The translations under genes were made by a program, and so were the position numbers. Under the pieces are notes generated by a model. That model was not told where the DNA came from and did not search any database. It saw nothing but the letters and a program-made list of their open reading frames with translations. Below, piece by piece: positions 23,018-33,060 of a stretch of DNA of 34,199 nt; within the stretch, counting starts at the first letter, position 1, and each line of letters starts with the position of its first letter. This DNA is from a virus, in the IMG/VR virus record IMGVR_UViG_3300027833_000132, positions 1 through 34,199 of that record. One strand, given 5' to 3'.

Positions 23018-24514
23018 TTAAGTTGTATGTCCTTTACTAGTTATAAACCCAATGTTAGAATGTTTAACCTCTAAGTCCTCTTGTCTAAAAGCCATAAACA
23101 CCTTTATATATTGTCCTCTTAATTTTGTTCCTCTCATCAATCTGTCTCCATATGTAGAGTTTTCACCTACATTCGGGTCGTTTGTATCCCCAAACATTTC
23201 TGAATAATAAGTGCCCTCTTTTCTAACATAATCATTAGTGTTTAGATCACTATTCATTGTCCAGTTATCAATTGTTTCAAATCTCGAAATTGTTGGACTT
23301 GCATTTCCTTCTACAGAATGTGTCATAAACACTTTAGGCTGAGATGGTTGTACATTCTCTACATACGATATTTGTGTAGGATATTTACCGTTGTAAAAAT
23401 AATTCTTATTATTGGAATCATCATGAATATATAACTGTCCCTTTACAAAGGAAGCAAAGGTTGTTTTATGTGTAGAAAAGTATTCTGGAGTAAATGAGTA
23501 TCTACTAACCCATCTCTGTGCCGCTTCACTCCATGCTATTGTTGTTCTACTTCCTGTTTTTATAACCTCAGCAATTTCTTCAACTTTTTTAAATACCCTA
23601 ACGTTTGTTTGCCATGTATAATTACCTGCATTACTATTTGAATAGTTAAAAGATATTTTTGGATTAGATCCATGAGCAGAAGTTATTGTCAACTCAACAC
23701 CTGAGTTAGAATATCCAGATGCTAAATTATTTTGTGATAATATATTTGTATCTGCATACCCTAATGTAATATCTAAATCTGCCTGAGCAGTTGTAGCGGT
23801 GTCAGAGTCAACTATTTTGTATATAATACCACCACCAAATATATCTCCAACAGAAACATTATCTGTGGTTGTCTGACTTCTAACTGCTCTAACTCTAAAA
23901 TTATGATGTTTTTCTCTACCAAACTGTGCCCCTCCCCCAGAATTAGGATTAAAAGACATACTAAAAACTGGTGTTCTTATTTGCAAATAACTTGCTTCAA
24001 GTGAAGCCCAGTAATTTTTTACAATAGCCCAAACATGATTTTTTCTAAGTTTTGAACCTCCGTTATTTGCGATAATAGGGTCTAATACAGACATTAAATT
24101 ATATAAAAGATATAACTCATAAACCGTAGGTAGATACCAATCATTATATGTTACTCCATCTACAGTTCTAGATATATCTGATGCAATCTTAGCGGCAGAC
24201 GATACGTGGTTTGTTTGGTTTATTATTTGAGTAGTATTGTATGCCCCATCTGTACTTGAAGCCCCCGCATAATAATTTTCATTAGTTTCACCATTACTTC
24301 CACTAACATTACTCCAATGAATGTTTTCTGATTTAATTGTTTGATAATCACCGCTTGTTATGTTTTCCTCTGCAACAGAATGAGGAGTTCCTTCCTGTAA
24401 ATCAACAATATACACTGTTTTATCTGTGGTAGTAGGAACCTCATTACTAATATCAAAAACTATCTTGATTTCGTCACCTGGTTTAAAGTCTGTATCTATA
24501 GTAAAATTGCTCAT
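23018..24514 (-). CDS. Tail protein with DUF1566/Lcl lectin-like domain (498 aa)
   Basis: Residues about 95-215 match the DUF1566 (Lcl) pattern: DWYLPTVYELYLLY at 125-138, YWASLE at 168-173 and FRVRAVRS at 206-213. This fold is related to the C-type-lectin/FGE group used as adhesins, including phage receptor-binding proteins. A GDIFGGGIIYKI segment at 223-234, which usually comes before the WYLP core in such proteins, here comes after it. The remaining 260 residues are beta-rich (SFNYSNSNAGNYTWQTNVRV). It follows the giant tail protein gene and probably lies at the tail tip or on a fibre, contacting the host. No reverse transcriptase or template repeat is seen nearby. Confidence 0.65.
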   Translation of the reverse strand: MSNFTIDTDFKPGDEIKIVFDISNEVPTTTDKTVYIVDLQEGTPHSVAEENITSGDYQTIKSENIHWSNVSGSNGETNENYYAGASSTDGAYNTTQIINQTNHVSSAAKIASDISRTVDGVTYNDWYLPTVYELYLLYNLMSVLDPIIANNGGSKLRKNHVWAIVKNYWASLEASYLQIRTPVFSMSFNPNSGGGAQFGREKHHNFRVRAVRSQTTTDNVSVGDIFGGGIIYKIVDSDTATTAQADLDITLGYADTNILSQNNLASGYSNSGVELTITSAHGSNPKISFNYSNSNAGNYTWQTNVRVFKKVEEIAEVIKTGSRTTIAWSEAAQRWVSRYSFTPEYFSTHKTTFASFVKGQLYIHDDSNNKNYFYNGKYPTQISYVENVQPSQPKVFMTHSVEGNASPTISRFETIDNWTMNSDLNTNDYVRKEGTYYSEMFGDTNDPNVGENSTYGDRLMRGTKLRGQYIKVFMAFRQEDLEVKHSNIGFITSKGHTT

Positions 24515-24519
24515 ATTTT

Positions 24520-27500
24520 TTATGGATTATAATTCGATGATGGTTGGCTTACGCTTCCGACTATACTTACAGGTGTTGATTGACCAGTTGCATTTGAAAT
24601 TCCACTGAAACCACTTGCTTTAAAAGTTATAGTTCTGGATCCTCCTAAAAAGTTTCCTGGAACATATACTTGAACAGAATCTATAGTTTGAGTATTTGTA
24701 AAAGCAACATCCACATCTTCTGATTCAATAATCATATTACTTACATCCATAACAATAGTTATCTGTCCTGATGCACTACCAGTCGTTTGGCTTTTACTAA
24801 CGTCTATCTGAACATAACCTCCATTACCTGATACTGAATTACTCTGTAATGTAAATCCTCCAATTCCAAAAGACGTGTCTTCTACTGTATAATTATAAAC
24901 AGTTCCGTAAGAAGTTCCAATATCATTTTTAGCGTATGCTCTCCAATAATACGTTGCTCCTTCTGCTAATAATCCTACACTAGCCTGATAATTGTATGGG
25001 AATGATGATATTGATGTTTGTGATGCGGTGATAGTGGTAACACCAGACTCACCAATTGTTGGAGTAGTATCAGAAATACTATGAACAAACCCTCTTTGAG
25101 TTATACCATTTGTACCTGCTGTAGAACCTCCGTTAGAAGTTATCGATCCATTGTAAACTCCTTGTGCTGATTTATAAAGACCTGTAACTACGGTTGGTGC
25201 TGTATTAGTTGACGATCCTGTTGACTGACTACTCACAGAACTATATCTTGTTCCAAAATTAGAAATCAAATATGTTTTAGCGTATACTGTTGTATCTGCA
25301 CTAAGACCTGTAATACTATGAGATATACTTGTAGTGTCACCCGTTATAACTTGTTTGGTCACCCCAGATGCTCCAATAACTGGATTTGTATCCGTTGTAG
25401 AGTAAACAAAACCAAACTCAGTTGCAGTTTCTCTATTTAAACTTATTGATGAATTTAATTCTATTCCTGTTGAAGTAATATTATCAAAATCTACAATTGA
25501 AATAACTGCTTTTTTTAACGGTCTTGAGTCCATGACAACACTGTCTATATCTTCAGTAATTCCTTGTATAACAATATTAAATGATCCAGGTTGGTAACCG
25601 ACTACAGAACCAGATTCCTGTATTTCTGTAGCAGATGTTCCTATTCTACTTGATGAAATATCACTACATACTCCTAAAGAGCACTCTGTAAAGTTAGTGG
25701 TGTTGTTATTCGAGTTTCCGAACTGCCATGGTACACTTGAGGAACATGCAATTGTTGCAGACCCATTTGATAAAGAAATTTCTTTCTCTTCAAACATCGG
25801 AAAAGTTCCTGTAGATGCTCCCGTAACTCTTATTGGAGTATTACCATCAGTTTGGGATCCATATAAATAAGATGTATCGTTTTGATAATTAACAACATTT
25901 GACACTATGATATCTCCAGTGTTAGATTGTATTTCTCTTGTTAATTGAATTTGAATAACACTGACATCACCAAATACGTTTGATATTGTTAACGAACCTG
26001 TTCCTGCTAAAAACTCACCCTCTGAGTTTGTGCTAAAACCTCCACTACTAGCGTTTACTACTGAAATTGTAGACCCAGAAGGTGATATAACTACATTAGA
26101 CGGTATTGTAAATGTGTACGGACTTGTAAAACTAAATGAACCGACTCCATCAATAACAGTCATCTCATTTATTATACTCCATGGTTTTATGATTGAAACT
26201 GACACTACTTTTGAAGTAGGCTGATCACCTGTATTTATAATATCTATTATAGGCTCATCTGGATAGTAAGGATCTTCTTGCAATACTACAACTGTCTCAC
26301 CTGTTTTAGGTAAACTTAAAATATACTCTGAGTTATAACCATCGTAAGTTCCTATAACAAAACTATTTAAACTGTCTGAAGTAATAATGTCAGACTTCTC
26401 CTTAAAATAAGTCTTCATTTTTACATCTCCAATCGCTGTTAAGCCATTAGTGTTATATTTGACTACGGTTTGGTTTTTTACATCAAACCAAAAAGCACTA
26501 CCCTCATTGATTGCAACTGACTCAGGATGTTTAGTTCCGTAAGAACCTTTTAAAGTATTTATTGTACCTATAACACCTGATGAAACTGCCAAAAACTGTC
26601 CACCACTTGATGACTGCTGTAGTTGTTGCTCTCCTAAGTAAATACTAGATGTTTCGTTTTCTGATATGGCTAACATTACTGTACCAGTTGACTGAGTTTT
26701 GCTAGTAACTTTTAATGACCTTAACGGTCCCGTTGCATCGTCTAACCTCTTCTCATCTAAAGCACTAAACTTAGATAAACCATTTATTTTACTACCTGGT
26801 ATTTTTGTTTCACTGAACACGATACCAGTAGTTTTTATTTGACTACTAACCTCTGAAGGTACTAGATTTGGTTTACCTGTTATTTGAATCCAGTTTAAGA
26901 AATAATCAGTACTAGGATTCATAGACTCTGCCGCATATAAATACTCATCAGGTAGATCAACTAGAATATCATTATTAGTATCCACCTTTGCCTCAGCGTC
27001 AGTGTTTTGAGTTAAGTCAGATTTCACAATCATATTGACTAAAGTTCCATCTGATTGGCTTACTTGAGTTGGGGTATTGTTATTGAACTCCGAATCAAGT
27101 ATGTACATTTTATTCTTACCATTATCACCTGTAGCATCAATTGTGCTTCTTCTAAAAAATATATGACCATCATTATGTACAGCACAAATTTTTTCTCCAA
27201 AATCACTTTCCCAAAACAATTCTTCTATTGTTGCAAAGTTTTTTGTTACCTCAGATTGTTCCATTGTTACGGTCCACTCATGATGTACATCTCCTCCTGC
27301 TAGCCATGTTTTATCTTGATACTCTTTATGATGTACTTTTACTTTACTCCCTGCTTGTATAACACCATTTGGCGGAGATAAATAATGTGAGTATGTTTTA
27401 CTGTTTACATTACCTAACCCTGCTCCGGATGTTTTACAATTAATAGCCCATTTATCATTTAAAGTGTGACCCGTTGTTGAATTAAACTGTACAGTTAATC

Positions 27501-29769
27501 CGTCTGATAAAGTTTGAACACCTCCTGTAATAGTAGTTGTATTACCCCATGCATGATTTATCATTCTTTGATTCGCTTGTCTTTTTCTCCATTGAAATTG
27601 ATCAGCCGAACCAGAAGTTGATGTTATTTTTATTTCAAATCTAAGGTCATGATTTGTGTAAGTAAAATTACCTAATCCTGTGTTAGCACTTAAGTCATTT
27701 AAACCAACTCCATGGTAATATGGAAACCCTATGTACGCTGAATGTCCTGCAAAAGGATCATTATATTTATTCTCGGATCTCGCTGAAGACGAAAAGAAAT
27801 GAGGCTCTAAGTCTGAAGTATCAGCCTTTAAAGATCTTAAATATACATCACCAATTAAATCTCCAGACATATTGGATAAAGTTGGTTGATTATCTTCTTC
27901 TCTTATTATTCTACCATTAAAACATTCGTAATAAAATTCGTTTGGTTGTATTTTGTGTGGACTGTATATCTCATACACAATAGTGTGATCAATATTAGCC
28001 AAGGAAGTTTGTCCTAAATAATTTACATCATTTAAGTTAACTAAGTTTGTTTTTACATATTTTCCTTCTTGCCCTATTATTGCAAATTCAGATACTTTAT
28101 TAGATGTTATAAGTTTTATACGGTCACCCTCTTGATAACTATAACCCTGTTTGTATGATGTCAAATCTCCGAGACCAATAGCAATGCCCTCATGATTAGT
28201 AGAGAAAGAAATAAATTCATTATCTGAAAAAGTTCCACTTGGTGTTCCTGATAAAGCCTGAATATCATTTGTGTCGTTTACGGGATATTTTTTCTCAACA
28301 TTTACAGAGAATCCTCCGTTAGAGTCTGTTTCAAAATATCTTATCTTATCTGAAAGATTAGAAATAGTAAAATCTTTAGTTAAATTTTTAGTTCTTACTA
28401 TAGCATAGTATTCTGCCCAGTCCGGGATTTTATTTATCAAAGACTGATTTATATTAAACCTTATTACAGAATTATAATTACTTAAATTAAGACCACGCTC
28501 AGGTGTTATTACTTTTAAACTATCATCTGTCAATACCCCTCCTGTTCTTCCTGCAAAATCATAAAAAGCAATACCTATTTGGTACGCAGAAGAGTGAGCA
28601 AAACCAACTTTACCTCCCTTATTTCTATCATACTGAGAAAAACTGTCGCTAAAGTTTTGATTTATTATTTCTAAACTTATATCGTTAGAATCTATTTGTT
28701 TTGGATTTAACCTTCCTTCTTTAATATTACCTAAAAACAATCTGTTTCTGGCTATACTTAATGCCTCAGCCTCATAAGGAACTGTATCGTACAACTTAAC
28801 AGAATTAGAGTCATCTACAGAAAAACCTAAAACATCATTGTAAAAGTCTGCTGTAATAACACCCTCTGTACTTTCTTTTTGTCCTTGAAATACAGTAGCA
28901 TGTGAAACGCTATCAAATTCTTTCCAAATAAAATACGATGTGTCTTTATCAAACTTTACAGCAAACTGTATTTTATGTACATCTTGAGATATTCCAGTCG
29001 AATCTGCCTCGTATAAAGGAAAATCTACCTTAATTTTTTTAGATGTTTTATGATTTTCATTATCCATATCCTGGTTAGGATAATGGTGTGATGTTGGTGA
29101 AAAAACACTGGTCTCACCGTCTTTATATACATATCTGTATGCAAAAGTATGTGCCCTAGATTTTAAGAATGACGTATCTCTTGTACTATCTTCTTGAACT
29201 GTTGTTTTTAAAGGTAGCATTGGAGGTTTACGAATCAAAGTAACTACAGACTTTTTCATAGGCTGTACATATGGTTCTGATTCGGTTTGATAACCTAAGT
29301 TGTTTGTCGCTATACCTCTCTCTACATTTATTCTAAATGGTTCCCTTTCTTCAACACCAGTCCAATACAGTATATCATCTATGTATGCTATACCTGTTAT
29401 TGGCTTATCTTTGTTAAAATTTAAACTGTAATTAGATTCTAAGTCATTGTCATTTAAGACTAGATATATATTTTCAAACTCAGGCTTATAACAATATATA
29501 GCACAGTTTGAAGTGACTTTGTTAATTAAAAAATAAAATATATTGTTTGTGGTAGGATCTTCATACGAGCCAATTACCTTTGTATCTTGATTTACTTGAT
29601 AATTTGGTATTTTAGTTGTACCATTTACATTAGAAAGCGACCCAGATTTACCTTCAGAAGATGATATTACTCTTGCGTTTAATGCATCTAAATTATCTTC
29701 ACCAGTATGGGCAAAATTAGAGTCATCAGTATTTAAACCTGCTATAAATGTTTTCTTTGTATTCTCCAT
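24520..29769 (-). CDS. Giant tail protein with FN3-like repeats (1749 aa)
   Basis: The start, AGLNTDDSNFAHTGEDNLDA followed by LNARVISSSEGKSG, resembles the 'stabilization' tail protein of crAss-like and other Bacteroidota phages. Residues to about 1150 are beta-rich with many aromatic and Asn/Asp/Ser residues and no membrane segment, as for a tail hub or tube. The C-terminal third holds Ig-like modules. Two FN3-like copies lie at about 1440-1630, with paired motifs GFVYSTTDTNPVIGASG and GFVHSISDTTPTIGESG, each ending in a 'TYYWRAYA...GT.YG' type strand. A final beta domain follows. Such repeats often bind surface glycans. The protein probably joins the tail body to host contact. Confidence 0.6.
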   Translation of the reverse strand: MENTKKTFIAGLNTDDSNFAHTGEDNLDALNARVISSSEGKSGSLSNVNGTTKIPNYQVNQDTKVIGSYEDPTTNNIFYFLINKVTSNCAIYCYKPEFENIYLVLNDNDLESNYSLNFNKDKPITGIAYIDDILYWTGVEEREPFRINVERGIATNNLGYQTESEPYVQPMKKSVVTLIRKPPMLPLKTTVQEDSTRDTSFLKSRAHTFAYRYVYKDGETSVFSPTSHHYPNQDMDNENHKTSKKIKVDFPLYEADSTGISQDVHKIQFAVKFDKDTSYFIWKEFDSVSHATVFQGQKESTEGVITADFYNDVLGFSVDDSNSVKLYDTVPYEAEALSIARNRLFLGNIKEGRLNPKQIDSNDISLEIINQNFSDSFSQYDRNKGGKVGFAHSSAYQIGIAFYDFAGRTGGVLTDDSLKVITPERGLNLSNYNSVIRFNINQSLINKIPDWAEYYAIVRTKNLTKDFTISNLSDKIRYFETDSNGGFSVNVEKKYPVNDTNDIQALSGTPSGTFSDNEFISFSTNHEGIAIGLGDLTSYKQGYSYQEGDRIKLITSNKVSEFAIIGQEGKYVKTNLVNLNDVNYLGQTSLANIDHTIVYEIYSPHKIQPNEFYYECFNGRIIREEDNQPTLSNMSGDLIGDVYLRSLKADTSDLEPHFFSSSARSENKYNDPFAGHSAYIGFPYYHGVGLNDLSANTGLGNFTYTNHDLRFEIKITSTSGSADQFQWRKRQANQRMINHAWGNTTTITGGVQTLSDGLTVQFNSTTGHTLNDKWAINCKTSGAGLGNVNSKTYSHYLSPPNGVIQAGSKVKVHHKEYQDKTWLAGGDVHHEWTVTMEQSEVTKNFATIEELFWESDFGEKICAVHNDGHIFFRRSTIDATGDNGKNKMYILDSEFNNNTPTQVSQSDGTLVNMIVKSDLTQNTDAEAKVDTNNDILVDLPDEYLYAAESMNPSTDYFLNWIQITGKPNLVPSEVSSQIKTTGIVFSETKIPGSKINGLSKFSALDEKRLDDATGPLRSLKVTSKTQSTGTVMLAISENETSSIYLGEQQLQQSSSGGQFLAVSSGVIGTINTLKGSYGTKHPESVAINEGSAFWFDVKNQTVVKYNTNGLTAIGDVKMKTYFKEKSDIITSDSLNSFVIGTYDGYNSEYILSLPKTGETVVVLQEDPYYPDEPIIDIINTGDQPTSKVVSVSIIKPWSIINEMTVIDGVGSFSFTSPYTFTIPSNVVISPSGSTISVVNASSGGFSTNSEGEFLAGTGSLTISNVFGDVSVIQIQLTREIQSNTGDIIVSNVVNYQNDTSYLYGSQTDGNTPIRVTGASTGTFPMFEEKEISLSNGSATIACSSSVPWQFGNSNNNTTNFTECSLGVCSDISSSRIGTSATEIQESGSVVGYQPGSFNIVIQGITEDIDSVVMDSRPLKKAVISIVDFDNITSTGIELNSSISLNRETATEFGFVYSTTDTNPVIGASGVTKQVITGDTTSISHSITGLSADTTVYAKTYLISNFGTRYSSVSSQSTGSSTNTAPTVVTGLYKSAQGVYNGSITSNGGSTAGTNGITQRGFVHSISDTTPTIGESGVTTITASQTSISSFPYNYQASVGLLAEGATYYWRAYAKNDIGTSYGTVYNYTVEDTSFGIGGFTLQSNSVSGNGGYVQIDVSKSQTTGSASGQITIVMDVSNMIIESEDVDVAFTNTQTIDSVQVYVPGNFLGGSRTITFKASGFSGISNATGQSTPVSIVGSVSQPSSNYNP

Positions 29770-29771
29770 TC

Positions 29772-30527
29772 TTAAGATTTGACAGCAGCATACGTATGAG
29801 ATCTTAAAGATTTAAGAACATCATCCATCGACAACTGATAATTTCTACTTCTATATCTTTTGTGGGAATGTATCCACTCCTCTTTTGCCATCAACTTCTG
29901 GTTCATTGGTATTACTCTGTCGTGTTCTGCAAATCGCCATAAAATATATCTTTCTACAGCCTCTGCCGCATAAGCAGGCATAGTTGTGGCATCTGTACTT
30001 GTTTCAGAAAAACCTGTTGTTATATAATCTATAACAATCTCTTTTGCCTTATTTAAAGAAGGATCTAACATTATTTTATTTCTTTCTGGTATTACCATAA
30101 AAGAGTTTTTATATGTCGGCTTATGTCCAAAATGCCCACCAGTATGTTCACCTTGATCGTTTGTATGTGTATCATTACTGTCCGAATAAATTAGACCTTG
30201 ATCAGTTTCAACATCAGGATATGGTATTTGATTCCCATCTGAGTCAAGATTCATTAACCTATTGTAAGAATCTCGTTCTATTAATTTTATTACAAACTGT
30301 CCCTTTTCCCAACCAACTCGAACATAATCTACAAAGTCATCAGGTAGGGTTATCTCTCTATTTTCGTCTACAGTTAATTTTGTAGACTTTATTTTATAAG
30401 GTGAATCGTATCCTATTTCTTTAACAGCCTTCAATGCATAGTGTAAGTAATGCATATAATAATGTATAGGCTTTCCTGTTGTCAATAGAGCAGAGCGTAC
30501 TATCTCATTTACTGTGTATATTTTCAT
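29772..30527 (-). CDS. Putative head-tail adaptor / ring protein (251 aa)
   Basis: MKIYTVNEIVRSALLTTGKP and the helix-rich first 50 residues, followed by TKLTVDENREITLPDDFVDY and VRVGWEKGQF, recall T7 gp11-like tubular/adaptor proteins, which have an N-terminal helical part and a 'lP.df....v' beta part. The C-terminal RYILWRFAEHDRVIPMNQKL suggests a helix bundle packing on the ring. The start overlaps the upstream gene by four bases. Position directly before the giant tail protein fits a portal-to-tail ring. Family assignment is by resemblance only. Confidence 0.55.
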   Translation of the reverse strand: MKIYTVNEIVRSALLTTGKPIHYYMHYLHYALKAVKEIGYDSPYKIKSTKLTVDENREITLPDDFVDYVRVGWEKGQFVIKLIERDSYNRLMNLDSDGNQIPYPDVETDQGLIYSDSNDTHTNDQGEHTGGHFGHKPTYKNSFMVIPERNKIMLDPSLNKAKEIVIDYITTGFSETSTDATTMPAYAAEAVERYILWRFAEHDRVIPMNQKLMAKEEWIHSHKRYRSRNYQLSMDDVLKSLRSHTYAAVKS

Positions 30528-31162
30528 ATCTGACTATTTGAATCTGATACTTTATCTACTACTTTAGGTAGAGCACCAATTAGTGTTAAAACTTCTTTTA
30601 CTACTGCTTCCTCCATTTCAACAGGTATCTGTAAATAATCATACTCGCCTTGTATAGTTGGATCAACTATTAATAACTGTATTCTTACTCTTGACTCGTT
30701 GTAAGGACTTTCTGTAATATCTGTTAAAAAATTTATTACATTTCCCTCAACCCAATAACCAACTTGTGTTTCTAAAAACTTCAGTTGATCTTGAGATGAT
30801 ATTAAAGATTGTTGACCAGTTTGCAATGGAATATATTCGTCTGCACAACTAGGACTTGAAACCGACCATACACCTATATTTCTAGGAAGGGATATCGGAA
30901 AAACAGGTAAGAAAGCATGTACATATGGATTATGAGACGAGTTGCTTGTTAAATCCACAAAGTAAGTTGTAATTAGAGTGTGTGGAGGAAACATCTCCCC
31001 TGACTGCATATTAACTGCTAAATGTTCAGTTTTTAGTAGTTTATTTATAGTTTGACCTACTAGTAAGTTAATATCATCTCTTGATATTTCTTTCTCATCA
31101 TTTGTGCTACCGCCTGAGTATAACCTTAATATTTGGTCTGTTAATTTTCCTTTTGTTATCAT
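30524..31162 (-). CDS. Putative virion connector protein (212 aa)
   Basis: The protein begins with helices (KGKLTDQILRLYSGGS, then SRDDINLLVGQTINKLLKTE) and continues with beta segments (PPHTLITTYFVDLTSN, SRVRIQLLIVDP). It ends in a helix YLQIPVEMEEAVVKEVLTLI. This helix-beta-helix order matches ring or connector proteins of Bacteroidota phages. It overlaps both neighbours by ATGA, so the three connector-type genes are translationally coupled. No catalytic motif is seen. Confidence 0.5.
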   Translation of the reverse strand: MITKGKLTDQILRLYSGGSTNDEKEISRDDINLLVGQTINKLLKTEHLAVNMQSGEMFPPHTLITTYFVDLTSNSSHNPYVHAFLPVFPISLPRNIGVWSVSSPSCADEYIPLQTGQQSLISSQDQLKFLETQVGYWVEGNVINFLTDITESPYNESRVRIQLLIVDPTIQGEYDYLQIPVEMEEAVVKEVLTLIGALPKVVDKVSDSNSQI

Positions 31163-32007
31163 AGTCCTGTTTGATTTTTACCTTCTGTGTACTGAATAAC
31201 ATTAACATCTTCTAGGTGAACACCTAAAAAGTTTAAGGCTTTATTTATAACATCGTTTATACAATCTTCTGCCCAATTTAATTCTACACTACCTGGTAAC
31301 GTATATGTTGCACCTGCGGAAACTGTTGTACCATCTGGCAATGTCAAAGCAGAACCTGCTGTAAATGTAGCGTTAGAACTAGAAGCATTATGAACTATCT
31401 TTCTACCATCAACCACATGACTAAACAAAGGTTTAATTGGTCTAGATAAGTACATAATATATCCTGAGTGTTGAACTTCAGGGAACAATTGAATCTTATT
31501 TCCAGAGTCGCCTAAGATACCTATAGGTGATGTTGTAGAGGGTGCAGCAACTTGAGATACTAATCTGTCTGCTAACTGATCCTCACTAACAACTTTAACA
31601 GGTTTTGCAAAAGTTCTACTTGTTGTAGACGTTGTATAGGCTACAGTTCCATCTGTAACAACATAAGAATTATTAGGTGTATTGTTTAAGGTCCCAACAA
31701 CATATACACCTAGTAGGTGTAAATATTCTGTTAGACCTGTGAAGTTTATTACTCCTGTTGAGTCGCTAGTAAACTGCTCCCTTTTTTTAAAATACCTTAA
31801 GTCATCAGAAATTTTCTGTGTTTGACCATAGGCAATAGGTGGAATAGGTCTACCGGGTTGATGTTGTTTAGGGTTACTATACAACTCCATAAACTTAGAC
31901 ATCTGACCCCTATCAATAGCAGCGTCAATATCTTTATGTGATACATACCCGGTAGTCTCTTTATTTAGAATAAAGACTATATAATCATGAATCTCCTTTA
32001 TTGTCAT
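31159..32007 (-). CDS. Putative virion structural protein (282 aa)
   Basis: MTIKEIHDYIVFILNKETTG then VSHKDIDAAIDRGQMSKFME is an N-terminal helix pair that I associate with a conserved structural protein of crAss-like and related Bacteroidota phages. The central part is beta-rich with many Thr and Ser (TDGTVAYTTSTTSRTFAKPV), and the C terminus is a helix (CINDVINKALNFLGVHLEDV). Together with the next two genes it makes a run of connector-type proteins. The start overlaps the coiled-coil gene by 23 bases. Confidence 0.55.
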   Translation of the reverse strand: MTIKEIHDYIVFILNKETTGYVSHKDIDAAIDRGQMSKFMELYSNPKQHQPGRPIPPIAYGQTQKISDDLRYFKKREQFTSDSTGVINFTGLTEYLHLLGVYVVGTLNNTPNNSYVVTDGTVAYTTSTTSRTFAKPVKVVSEDQLADRLVSQVAAPSTTSPIGILGDSGNKIQLFPEVQHSGYIMYLSRPIKPLFSHVVDGRKIVHNASSSNATFTAGSALTLPDGTTVSAGATYTLPGSVELNWAEDCINDVINKALNFLGVHLEDVNVIQYTEGKNQTGL

Positions 32008-32269
32008 CTTGCTCTACATTTTCAGTAGCAGGTTCGATGATTTCACCTGTTTGGATATCAATAGTAACTTCTCCATAAGACTCTTTAAGTCTATCTTGAA
32101 TTTCTTTTTGCTTTGCACTCACCTCATTCCAAGAAGCAAGTAACGCTTCCTTTCTTTGATCATACGACTGCTTCGCAATTACTAAATCACCCAGTGCAGA
32201 TTTAATCTCAAATTGCTTCTGGTTATTCTCTTGAACTTCTTTAAGTTCACTTTTTTTAATTGTTGCCAT
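31985..32269 (-). CDS. Small coiled-coil protein (94 aa)
   Basis: Residues 5-65 form one long charged helix (SELKEVQENNQKQFEIKSAL, then AKQKEIQDRLKESYG), followed by a YGEVTIDIQTGEI motif and an acidic tail ENVEQDDNKGDS. Proteins with this coiled coil plus 'YG.GtIDl.tGe' ending are common in Bacteroidota phage structural operons; the function is unknown. It may be a scaffold or an assembly factor. It is the first gene after an 81-base AT-rich gap. Confidence 0.6.
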   Translation of the reverse strand: MATIKKSELKEVQENNQKQFEIKSALGDLVIAKQSYDQRKEALLASWNEVSAKQKEIQDRLKESYGEVTIDIQTGEIIEPATENVEQDDNKGDS

Positions 32270-32350
32270 AATTGTATATATAATTTATGTTTGTTCATAC
32301 AAATAAAGAGAAATAATACAGAGTAGTTGTATTTTTTTACTGTTCAGTTT
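32270..32350 (-). promoter_or_regulatory. AT-rich gap with a possible late sub-operon promoter
   Basis: This is the largest gap in the late operon. On the minus strand TTTATTTG (32307-32300) differs by one base from the Bacteroidota -7 element TAnnTTTG, about 30 bases before the coiled-coil gene start. No good -33 element is seen, and there is no hairpin strong enough for a terminator. Confidence 0.25.
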
Positions 32351-33034
32351 TTAAGAGAAAATGAATGTTTTTTCGTGACCTAATTTTACAGACAAATCAA
32401 AGTTGATATCGTAGCCTGCTGCCTTTATTTTTCTAAAGAAAACAACGTCTTCTCCATAGTTTTTATCAGCCTGATCATCAAACCAAAGTGGCGGTGTAAG
32501 TTTAGCAAAAACTTCTTTTTTTATTAGACACCAACCTAGTCCACCAAAGTCACCTTGTACCATTTGATCTTTATGCTTTTTTACATATTCATCATTAATC
32601 CAGTTTCCACCACCACCTTCAGAGGGAACTTGACCATCATCACCACCAACCCATGCTGACCATGAGTCATCTGGTTTTATTCTGTATATTCCTGAAACAA
32701 CAGGAACATCCCTTGAAAGTAGATTCTCTAAGTCTTTAGGATGAAAGGTCATGTCAGAGTCAATAAGTAACATATAATCAAAATCAAACTTACCATCAAA
32801 AGGTTGTGCTGAATTATGAGACGTACCCATAACCTTGTCTCTTGATGTTTGTATAAGTGAACTGTAATCAATATTAGATGTAAACACATAACCGTTGTTT
32901 ACTATCCACATAATTAGGTTTGTCCAAGAATTTAAAAAATTGTTTGAGAATCTGTTTCCTGGGCACGCAATAAAAATCCTTGGTTTGTTTTCATCCCCGC
33001 AATCTACACAAGGCACTTCGTTGTTGTTTGTCAT
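32351..33034 (-). CDS. GT-A fold glycosyltransferase (227 aa)
   Basis: The protein looks like a family-2-type (GT-A) glycosyltransferase. RIFIACPGN is the first nucleotide-binding strand. YMLLIDSDMTFHPKDLE carries the DxD metal/sugar-nucleotide motif (Asp92, Asp94). VPVVSGIYRIK follows, then GDFGGLGWCLIKKEVF, the GED motif at 194-196 and GHEK at 219-222. An N-terminal CVDC pair is unusual and may bind zinc. There is no membrane anchor. Within the structural operon it might glycosylate a virion protein, such as the Ser/Thr/Asn-rich neighbour at 33061, or modified DNA bases; the target is unknown. Confidence 0.75.
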   Translation of the reverse strand: MTNNNEVPCVDCGDENKPRIFIACPGNRFSNNFLNSWTNLIMWIVNNGYVFTSNIDYSSLIQTSRDKVMGTSHNSAQPFDGKFDFDYMLLIDSDMTFHPKDLENLLSRDVPVVSGIYRIKPDDSWSAWVGGDDGQVPSEGGGGNWINDEYVKKHKDQMVQGDFGGLGWCLIKKEVFAKLTPPLWFDDQADKNYGEDVVFFRKIKAAGYDINFDLSVKLGHEKTFIFS

Positions 33035-33060
33035 TATTGTTTGTTTTAATTAAAATTTAT

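Noticed and set aside
23018-24514. A diversity-generating retroelement target
   Set aside because: The domain type is suggestive, but no reverse transcriptase, accessory gene or template/variable repeat pair is present in the window.
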